This document shows positions 33,160-38,476 of a stretch of 38,476 nt of DNA, in pieces (within the stretch, counting starts at the first letter, position 1; each line of letters begins with the position of its first letter). The DNA comes from Anaerofustis sp. Lineage in GTDB: Bacteria; Bacillota; Clostridia; Eubacteriales; Anaerofustaceae. A program made the translations under genes and the position numbers. The notes beneath the pieces were generated by a model, which worked only from the letters and a program-made list of their open reading frames with translations, did not search any database and was not told the DNA's origin. The stretch covers positions 1 through 38,476 of the forward strand of contig NZ_JAHZIA010000041.1 in NCBI RefSeq assembly GCF_019420015.1, read 5' to 3'.

Positions 33160-34539
33160 TTATTGTATTACTTTGCTTTTAATATTGTTTTCATTTGCAT
33201 AATATATTCCGTAAGAACCGTAAGGTGCATGTATGACTACTTTTTTACTGTCATCGAAAGATGTTTTGCCGATAAATCTTAAACTGTAAGATGCTTCTAC
33301 TTTTGTGAGATTAGGGCAATTGCTGAACGCTTTTTTGTTTATGTTTGTAACACCTTCATTTAAATCTACTTCTTTTAAATCATTACAATCTGCAAATGTA
33401 TAATCTCTTATGTAATTTATATTATCGGGTATACTTATCTTTTGAAGTGATGAACATCCTCTGAATACTTCTGCTTCCATTGTATATAATGAATTAGGAA
33501 GTTCAATATCTTTAATCATTGTACAGTTTTTAAAAGCACCAGATTTCAATATGTGCATATTATCAGATAATTTAACGGTTTGTAAATTTTCGCATTCTGC
33601 AAAAGCATTTTTCCCGATTTCTTCTGTACCTTTGAAGGTTACATTTTTAAGGTTTATACTTCCGTAAAATGCTTCATTATTTATTTTTTTCACATTTTTG
33701 GGTATTTCTATATCTGTAAGATTTTTTGTGTTATAAAAAGCCAGTGTATTTATTGTGTTTAATTTACTAGGTAAGGTTAAATTTTCTATATATTTATTTG
33801 AATAAAAAGCAGCGCTCTCGATAGTTCTCGTACTGTCATTTACGGTATACTCTTTATCCGGTTTTGATACTGGATATGAGATAAGTTTTTTCATATCATT
33901 TGAATAGAGAACGCCATCTTCACTTTTGAATTTTTTGTTGTCCTTGTTAACATTAAAACTTTTTAGGTTTATACAGTTTGTAAAAACATTTTTACCAAGT
34001 TTTGTTACAGATGCCGGTATATTGATGTTTTCAATTCCACAGTTCATAAATGCGTTATCGCCTATTTGTTTTGTTCCTTCTTCAAGTACTACGTCCTTTA
34101 AAGATATACAATTTGAGAATGCATACTTATCGATTTTTTTGCATCCGTTTATGGTAACTCTTTCCAATAACTTGCAATTGTAAAATGCAAATTCACCGAT
34201 ATTTTCTATATTTTCAGGAATGGTTATATTTACTATCGGCGTGTTTTTAAAAGCACCATCTCTTATGTCTACAACCGGACATCCCTTTATCTCTTCGGGA
34301 ATTTTAAGATTCTTTATTTTCTCTTCTTTTGTGTCGTAAGATAAAATATATGCTTTTTTATCTTTTATTCTGTAAGAAAAACCGTCTTCTTTTCCTTGGA
34401 TTGTATTTACGAGACTTTTGTTCATTTCCTTTTTTGTCTCAGTGTCGACAGTATTGTTATTTGCAAAAACGAATGTCGGTATCATAAATATTATAAATAA
34501 AATAGATATAGTTAGATTTACTTTTTTCTTTATTTCCAT
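33160..34539 (-). CDS. Secreted BspA-type leucine-rich-repeat protein (LRR_5)
   Basis: A 459-residue exported protein. Residues 1 to about 26 form a signal peptide (basic start, hydrophobic core, cut after FVFA). From about residue 60 there are roughly 13 repeats of 21-23 residues of the form AFxNCxxLxxVxIPxxVxxI, typical of BspA/LRR_5 proteins. An irregular insertion (SEDGVLYSNDMKKLISYP, about 205-222) is also common in the family, as is the C-terminal cap VVIHAPYGSYGIYYANEN. There is no LPXTG motif, S-layer domain or C-terminal membrane helix, so it is probably released or bound non-covalently. BspA relatives mediate adhesion to host proteins or other bacteria, but the partner here is unknown. 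GGGAG precedes ATG. Confidence 0.88.
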   Translation of the reverse strand: MEIKKKVNLTISILFIIFMIPTFVFANNNTVDTETKKEMNKSLVNTIQGKEDGFSYRIKDKKAYILSYDTKEEKIKNLKIPEEIKGCPVVDIRDGAFKNTPIVNITIPENIENIGEFAFYNCKLLERVTINGCKKIDKYAFSNCISLKDVVLEEGTKQIGDNAFMNCGIENINIPASVTKLGKNVFTNCINLKSFNVNKDNKKFKSEDGVLYSNDMKKLISYPVSKPDKEYTVNDSTRTIESAAFYSNKYIENLTLPSKLNTINTLAFYNTKNLTDIEIPKNVKKINNEAFYGSINLKNVTFKGTEEIGKNAFAECENLQTVKLSDNMHILKSGAFKNCTMIKDIELPNSLYTMEAEVFRGCSSLQKISIPDNINYIRDYTFADCNDLKEVDLNEGVTNINKKAFSNCPNLTKVEASYSLRFIGKTSFDDSKKVVIHAPYGSYGIYYANENNIKSKVIQ

Positions 34540-34682
34540 TGTTTTCTCCCTTTTACGCTAATTATTTTAACATAAACTATTTTAAATTTAAACGGTATTT
34601 TACTATATATTATATATTATATTTTGTTTTATAAAAAATGAGTGAAAGTTTAATTAAGAATAAATTTTTATTTGTAATTTTT

Positions 34683-34719
34683 AAAAAAGCATAGATTAGA
34701 GAACAATATATGCTTTTTT
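34683..34719. terminator. Terminator-like hairpin in a gene-free gap
   Basis: AAAAAAGCATA at 34683-34693 pairs perfectly with TATGCTTTTTT at 34709-34719 around a 15-base loop. It lies between the start of the leucine-rich-repeat gene and the tRNA promoter, with no gene upstream on either strand close enough to need it. The surrounding 34540-34771 is very AT-rich and holds no ORF I can support. Confidence 0.6.
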
Positions 34720-34771
34720 ATGTGTGTTATTTGTATGTATTTAAAAAGTAATAAAAAAATGAAAAAAACTG

Positions 34772-34800
34772 TTGACAATTAAAAACATATTTAGTATATT
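34772..34800 (+). promoter_or_regulatory. Promoter of tRNA-Thr
   Basis: Consensus TTGACA at 34772-34777 and TATATT at 34795-34800 are 17 bp apart, 12 bp before the mature 5' end of the tRNA. Confidence 0.8.
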
Positions 34801-34812
34801 ATATAGGCAGGT

Positions 34813-34888
34813 GCTGATGTGGCTCAATCGGTAGAGCAGCTGATTTGTAATCAGCAGGTTGTAGGTTCAAGTCCTATCATCAGCTCCA
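34813..34888 (+). tRNA. tRNA-Thr (anticodon UGU)
   Basis: A complete 76-base cloverleaf. Acceptor GCTGATG pairs with CATCAGC; the D arm is GCTC...GAGC; the anticodon stem GCTGA/TCAGC encloses TTTGTAA with anticodon TGT, reading ACA and other ACN threonine codons; the T arm is GTAGG-TTCAAGT-CCTAT. Discriminator T and an encoded CCA end are present (34885-34888). It is a single-gene unit with its own promoter and terminator. Confidence 0.97.
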
Positions 34889-34902
34889 TTTTTATGAGAA
34901 TT

Positions 34903-34930
34903 AACCTTTGAATTTATTTCAAAGGTTTTT
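34903..34930 (+). terminator. Terminator of tRNA-Thr
   Basis: AACCTTTGAA at 34903-34912 pairs perfectly with TTCAAAGGTT at 34918-34927, followed by a T-run. On the minus strand the tail is poor in T, so it mainly serves the tRNA, though it also lies just after the carboxypeptidase gene. Confidence 0.85.
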
Positions 34931-34958
34931 TTGTTTTTATTATCTTAGAATAAGATTT

Positions 34959-36089
34959 TTAATTAAAATCCAATCCTGTGAATCGTAGTAAATTACTGAA
35001 GAAGTTATAAATAGAGCTTTTGCTTTGTTTTTCCGTTTTGGCGGTTATGGTGTATTCATATTTTTCTTTTGAGTTTTTAATATTTACACTGTAATCTGCT
35101 ATATAATTGTCACTTCCTGAATTATATATTTTGTCATAATTTATTTCTATATTTTCGTCTTTTTTTACAGGGAAAAATATATCTTCTCTAACTGAAAGTT
35201 TTATAATTCCTTTTTTAGTGTTTTTCATCGGAATTGTTTTTATGTATTCATCTTTTTCTATTATCTTTTTTAATGTGAATTCATTAAATGCCATGTTTAA
35301 AAGATTCGTACTGTCTATATAGTGATTATTGCTTCTTAAAACCACGCCCACTACCTGCATATCGTTTCTTTTTGCTGCAAATACAAAGCATTTTCCTGCT
35401 TTTTTCGTGAATCCTGTTTTTATCCCGTTTGCTCCTTCATAATTTTTTAAGAGTTTGTTTTTATTGTATATTGTCCTTCCGTTTTCTTTTCCTTTGTATG
35501 ACATACTCCACTTCTTGTCATTTATAATTTTAACAAAGTTTTCGTTTTTCATGGCATAAGATGCAAGTAATGCGAAATCATATGCGGTTGTGTAATGTTC
35601 TTCATCGGGTAGTCCGTTTGGATTTTTAAAATTTGTATTGTTCATTCCAAGTTCTTTTGCTTTTTTATTCATTATTTTTGCGAATCCCTCTATAGATCCT
35701 CCTATATGATGTGCTATAGCAACTGCTGCATCATTTCCCGAAACTAACATCAGCCCATGAATTAGGTCTTCAAGAGAAAGCTTTTCGCCTTCCGCAAGGT
35801 AAATACTGGTGCCTTCAATACCCGTGTATTCTTTTTTTATTTCTATTACATCGTTTAAGTTCCCTTTTTCAAGGGCAATTATTGCAGTCATTACTTTTGT
35901 TGTTGATGCCATTGGAAGCTTTTCGTCTTTATTCTTGCTGTATAGCAGCCGGTTGCTACCTGTTTCCAATACCGTATAAGCTTCGGAGCTTATGTTCCCT
36001 GGGTTATTATTTGCATATGCAATGTGTGAATATAATATATTTGAACCAAATAACGTTAATAAAAGTATAATTATAATTTTTCTTTTCAT
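34959..36089 (-). CDS. D-alanyl-D-alanine carboxypeptidase (low-molecular-weight PBP, DacF/DacA type)
   Basis: A 376-residue serine peptidase that trims the terminal D-Ala from peptidoglycan stem peptides outside the cell. A signal peptide covers about 1-26. The three active-site motifs are intact: SxxK at S62-K65 (ASTTK), SGN at 117-119 and KTG at 224-226. A beta-rich PBP5-type C-terminal domain follows (about 270-350), ending in an amphipathic helix (SSIYNFFSNLLRF) that would hold it to the outer membrane face. AGAGGTGATTAC precedes ATG. It is divergent from spoIIID; a role in spore cortex, as for DacF, is suggested by that neighbour but unproven. Confidence 0.93.
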   Translation of the reverse strand: MKRKIIIILLLTLFGSNILYSHIAYANNNPGNISSEAYTVLETGSNRLLYSKNKDEKLPMASTTKVMTAIIALEKGNLNDVIEIKKEYTGIEGTSIYLAEGEKLSLEDLIHGLMLVSGNDAAVAIAHHIGGSIEGFAKIMNKKAKELGMNNTNFKNPNGLPDEEHYTTAYDFALLASYAMKNENFVKIINDKKWSMSYKGKENGRTIYNKNKLLKNYEGANGIKTGFTKKAGKCFVFAAKRNDMQVVGVVLRSNNHYIDSTNLLNMAFNEFTLKKIIEKDEYIKTIPMKNTKKGIIKLSVREDIFFPVKKDENIEINYDKIYNSGSDNYIADYSVNIKNSKEKYEYTITAKTEKQSKSSIYNFFSNLLRFTGLDFN

Positions 36090-36221
36090 AAAATGTAATC
36101 ACCTCTGTTTTCTGTTTTTATTTATATGAGTCTTAGTATCAAGAAAAGAACATATATTTGTTTTTTATTGGGTGTTCGGTGTTATATTTATATCTTCATT
36201 AATATGTCTTTTATTTTTTAT

Positions 36222-36249
36222 TCATATATTGGATAAATCAACATATCTT
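36222..36249 (+). promoter_or_regulatory. Candidate sigma-E-like promoter of spoIIID
   Basis: TCATATA at 36222-36228 and CATATCTT at 36242-36249 are 13 bp apart and resemble the sporulation sigma-E pattern (KMATATT, 13-15 bp, CATACAWT), with one mismatch in the first box and about two in the second. A start near 36256 would leave a short leader. No sigma-A promoter is evident here. Confidence 0.4.
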
Positions 36250-36271
36250 TAAATTAAGCGAGGGAAGAGAT

Positions 36272-36556
36272 ATGTTAGAGAATATAAAACAAAGAGTAAT
36301 AAGAGAAGCGGAGTATATTATAAGAGAGAAGTCTACGATACGTAAATGTGCAAAAGCTTTTAGAGTAAGTAAAAGTACAGTACATAATGACTTATCCAAA
36401 AGGCTTGTAAAAGTGGATAAGGAACTTTACATAAAAGTAAGAGACATAATTGAAACCAATAAAAAGTTTAGGCATATTAGGGGTGGTATTGCGACTAAAG
36501 AAAAGTACAGAGAATTAAGGTATGAAAGTAAAAAGAAAAAAGAAGCTGAAGTTTAG
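36272..36556 (+). CDS. spoIIID: Sporulation transcriptional regulator SpoIIID
   Basis: A 94-residue DNA-binding protein that switches mother-cell gene expression during sporulation in the sigma-E phase. The helix-turn-helix STIRKCAKAFRVSKSTVHNDLSKRL (about 21-45) and the following LYIKVRDIIETNKKFRHIRGGIATKEKYR match SpoIIID closely, and the basic C-terminus contributes to DNA binding. GAGGGAAGAG precedes ATG. The gene overlaps the start of the next gene by 35 bp. Its presence argues strongly that the host forms endospores. Confidence 0.95.
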   Translation: MLENIKQRVIREAEYIIREKSTIRKCAKAFRVSKSTVHNDLSKRLVKVDKELYIKVRDIIETNKKFRHIRGGIATKEKYRELRYESKKKKEAEV

Positions 36557-37721
36557 TTATAAAGTTGTATTTTCTTTGCTTCTGATCCTCTTTATGATTT
36601 CTTATAAATTTTTTATAAGAGACTTTTATATGAACAAATTTATAAACAAAGAGGAAGCAAAAGCTTTTCAGGGGCTTATTACTCTTTGGGATAATCCGTC
36701 AAAAACTGTCATTGGCAGTAATTACGGTTTTATAAAAAATTCTGTCAGTAACTTTCAACATGAAAATGAGCTTATTCAAATAGAGCTTAGAGAACTTTCT
36801 TTTGAGGGGGCCAAAGTGCTGGCAAATGAAAAGGCAATAAGCAAAAATCACCCTGATATAATAAGTAAATATATCGAGAATGATATTACGAAAACCGATA
36901 ATATAATGTACGATAAGGGATTTGTTGAAAGAATAAAAGATACATATAATGTAACGTCAATATCAGAAGATGAAGAAAGGTGCATATTTCCTGTTTTTGG
37001 TTCATTTAATGTAATTATTGTAAATAAAGATGCTTTTGATAAAATGGGTATTTCTTTGCCTGAAAAAAACTGGAGTTACAGTACTTTTATAGATATTATA
37101 AGAGAAATAAAAAATAAAGATACAAAGAAAGAAAAAATACCTTTTGATATGGTTATAAATAAGGATAGTTTTGGGTATATGAACTTTTTATTGGATAATG
37201 GATACGGTAATATAGGCTTTAAGAAATTGGAAACATTAAAAAATGAACTAGAAGGATATAAATGCTTGAGTTCAAAAAAAAGCTTAGAAGATGTTCATTA
37301 TGATTTATATAATAGTAAAACTATGATTTATGCCGGTAATATGGATGACGTTAATTATCTTCTCAGAACTAAAAACAGAGATAACAGCTTTAACTTTGAA
37401 GTATATCCTTATCCTTACGAAAATAAAAGGGTTGAGTTTGTAAGTGATATAAAAAGTTATTATCTTTTAAATACCGATGACAACGCGAGGAAGTCTGTTC
37501 TGCAAAATTTTATTGAACATATATATCAAAATGAAGGAATGAATATATTAAATATACAAGGGAAAATTCCATTGTTCCATGTTAAATATATAAAGAAAGA
37601 TTTAAAATACGATTATCTTTTGGATTATATTAATATTGAAGATTATTATTCCATTGAAGATAAAAACTTTCAGTTAAATCAAAAAGATATATATAAAAAG
37701 GTGAAAGAAATCTTTAAATAA
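36522..37721 (+). CDS. Membrane-anchored protein resembling extracellular solute-binding proteins
   Basis: A 399-residue protein with a very basic N-terminus (KVKRKKKLK), one transmembrane helix at about 13-31 and a large outside domain. That domain follows the family 1 solute-binding layout: VFGSFNVIIVNKDAFDKMGISLPEKNWSYSTFIDIIREIK (158-197), a central YNSKTMIYAGNMDDVNYL and late SDIKSYYLLNTDDNARKSVLQNFIEHIYQNEGMNIL, which parallels the weekday helix of sugar-binding proteins. It has no lipobox cysteine and no transporter genes nearby, so it is probably not a transport component. It begins inside spoIIID (35 bp overlap), with a poor ribosome binding site (AAGG one base before ATG), suggesting coupled translation and sporulation-time expression. 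Function unknown. Confidence 0.72.
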   Translation: MKVKRKKKLKFSYKVVFSLLLILFMISYKFFIRDFYMNKFINKEEAKAFQGLITLWDNPSKTVIGSNYGFIKNSVSNFQHENELIQIELRELSFEGAKVLANEKAISKNHPDIISKYIENDITKTDNIMYDKGFVERIKDTYNVTSISEDEERCIFPVFGSFNVIIVNKDAFDKMGISLPEKNWSYSTFIDIIREIKNKDTKKEKIPFDMVINKDSFGYMNFLLDNGYGNIGFKKLETLKNELEGYKCLSSKKSLEDVHYDLYNSKTMIYAGNMDDVNYLLRTKNRDNSFNFEVYPYPYENKRVEFVSDIKSYYLLNTDDNARKSVLQNFIEHIYQNEGMNILNIQGKIPLFHVKYIKKDLKYDYLLDYINIEDYYSIEDKNFQLNQKDIYKKVKEIFK

Positions 37722-37746
37722 AAAATCGGATTGTTTCCGATTTTTT
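37721..37746 (+). terminator. Terminator of the spoIIID unit
   Basis: AAAAATCGGA at 37721-37730 pairs with TCCGATTTTT at 37736-37745 around a five-base loop and is followed by a T-rich tail. It starts on the last base of the stop codon. Confidence 0.88.
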
Positions 37747-37824
37747 ATTTTGGTGAAAATAAGATAGATATGACGATATTTACTTTTTTGTTCGTTTTTA
37801 TTAAATATATACAAATATTTTTTA

Positions 37825-37853
37825 TAGACACCGTTTTTTACGTGTAGTATAAT
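37825..37853 (+). promoter_or_regulatory. Promoter of the iron alcohol dehydrogenase gene
   Basis: TAGACA at 37825-37830 and consensus TATAAT at 37848-37853 are 17 bp apart. A leader of about 85 bases follows, AT-rich and without a hairpin that I can support. Confidence 0.75.
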
Positions 37854-37944
37854 AATTTTAATAGTTGATTAGTGGGATTGTATAAATGTTATATTTTTTA
37901 ATTATTAAATATAAAAATATAAAATAATAAAAGGAGAATAAGAT

Positions 37945-38476
37945 ATGAATAATTTTAGTTTTCATTTACCTACAAAAGTATATTTTGGTAAAAATCAGAT
38001 AACGAAACTTCCTGAGATTTTAAAGTGTTACGGGAATAAAGTGCTTCTTGTGTATGGTGGTGGCAGCATTAAAAGAATCGGACTTTATGATGATATTATT
38101 AAATTATGTAAAAAAGATAATATTGAAATATTTGAACTTTCGGGAATCGATCCTAACCCTAGAATAGAATCTGTAATTAAAGGTGGAAATATATGTAAAG
38201 AACATGATGTGGATGTGGTTTTAGCCGCAGGTGGGGGAAGCACTATAGATTGTGCAAAAATGATAGCTGCAGCGGCAAAGAGTGAAGAGGAACCTTGGGA
38301 GTTGGTTATTAATCCTCGTAAAATAAAAGAGGTTCTTCCTATTGTTGATATTTTAACACTTGCTGCTACAGGTTCTGAAATGGATCCTTTTGTCGTTATA
38401 AGTGATATGAATAAAAACATGAAAGTCGGTGTTGCCTGTGAATTGTTTAAACCTAAAGCTTCAATTATGGATCCTA
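37945..38476 (+). CDS. Iron-containing alcohol dehydrogenase (BdhA/YugJ-like), 5' part
   Basis: The frame starts at ATG 37945 after AAGGAG and runs open to the window end, giving 177 codons of an expected 385-390. The N-terminus NNFSFHLPTKVYFGKNQI, VLLVYGGGSIKRIGLYDDI, ELSGIDPNPRIESVIKG and the cofactor-binding AAGGGSTIDCAKMIAAAAK are typical of NADH- or NADPH-dependent butanol dehydrogenases of Clostridia. The segment LFKPKASIMDP holds the first metal-ligand aspartate region; the three histidine ligands lie beyond the window. It would reduce aldehydes to alcohols in fermentation. Substrate is inferred from family. Confidence 0.88.
   Translation, partial: MNNFSFHLPTKVYFGKNQITKLPEILKCYGNKVLLVYGGGSIKRIGLYDDIIKLCKKDNIEIFELSGIDPNPRIESVIKGGNICKEHDVDVVLAAGGGSTIDCAKMIAAAAKSEEEPWELVINPRKIKEVLPIVDILTLAATGSEMDPFVVISDMNKNMKVGVACELFKPKASIMDP

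Noticed and set aside
37854..37944. Rex (NADH-sensing repressor) operator before the alcohol dehydrogenase.
   Set aside because: Only a weak TTGT-like half-site is seen and no TTAACAA partner; not enough to call it, although such regulation is common for this enzyme class.
1..38476. CRISPR array, prophage, insertion sequence or defence island.
   Set aside because: No regularly spaced direct repeats, transposase, integrase, phage structural genes or nuclease clusters were found on either strand.

Overview
The window looks like part of the chromosome of an AT-rich, low-GC Gram-positive, endospore-forming anaerobe (Clostridia/Eubacteriales type). The evidence is the very low GC content, AAGGAG-type ribosome binding sites, a SpoIIID homologue, a Clostridium-like argCJBD operon, a Firmicutes-type infC-rpmI-rplT operon with an L20-type leader, and a butanol-dehydrogenase-like iron alcohol dehydrogenase at the right edge. 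I cannot name the species from sequence alone.

Layout: (1) 1-37 is the 3' end of a 5S rRNA gene and its T-run. (2) 71-4611 is a three-gene cassette (GT2-like/TagF-like fusion, IspD/TarI cytidylyltransferase, extended SDR) that probably makes a phosphoalditol cell-surface polymer. (3) 4679-6802 holds a PHP-family phosphatase and a membrane acyltransferase. (4) 6887-15166 is one nine-gene housekeeping operon: yigZ, an orphan PAS protein, ruvA, ruvB, queA, an aspartate aminotransferase, purB, rsfS and gltX. (5) 15198-16930 is a threonine-aldolase-like enzyme with a long acidic tail. (6) 16952-18478 is a divergent DUF1836/degV pair. (7) 18513-19830 is infC-rpmI-rplT on the minus strand, with an ATT start for infC and an attenuator leader. 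(8) 19942-23408 is a polar amino acid ABC transporter with two tandem substrate-binding lipoproteins. (9) 23496-24206 is rsmG. (10) 24339-32126 runs polA-coaE and then argC-argJ-argB-argD, with an ArgR-like operator on the argC promoter. (11) 32203-34539 holds zapA, a small DUF4177-like protein and a secreted BspA-type leucine-rich-repeat protein. (12) 34772-34930 is tRNA-Thr(UGU). (13) 34959-37746 holds a D,D-carboxypeptidase, spoIIID and an overlapping membrane-anchored solute-binding-like protein. (14) 37825-38476 is the start of an iron-containing alcohol dehydrogenase, cut by the window end.

Most of the window is core machinery: recombination repair (RuvAB), replication (PolA), tRNA charging and modification (GltX, QueA), ribosome function (IF-3, L20, L35, RsfS, RsmG), CoA and purine synthesis, and arginine synthesis from glutamate by the acetyl-cycle route. 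I see no phage, insertion sequence, CRISPR array or defence island. The points most worth a second look are regulatory (the L20-type attenuator with two exclusive pairings, the ATT start of infC, and the ARG boxes placed over the argC promoter) and two unusual proteins (the acidic-tailed aldolase and the solute-binding-like protein overlapping spoIIID).
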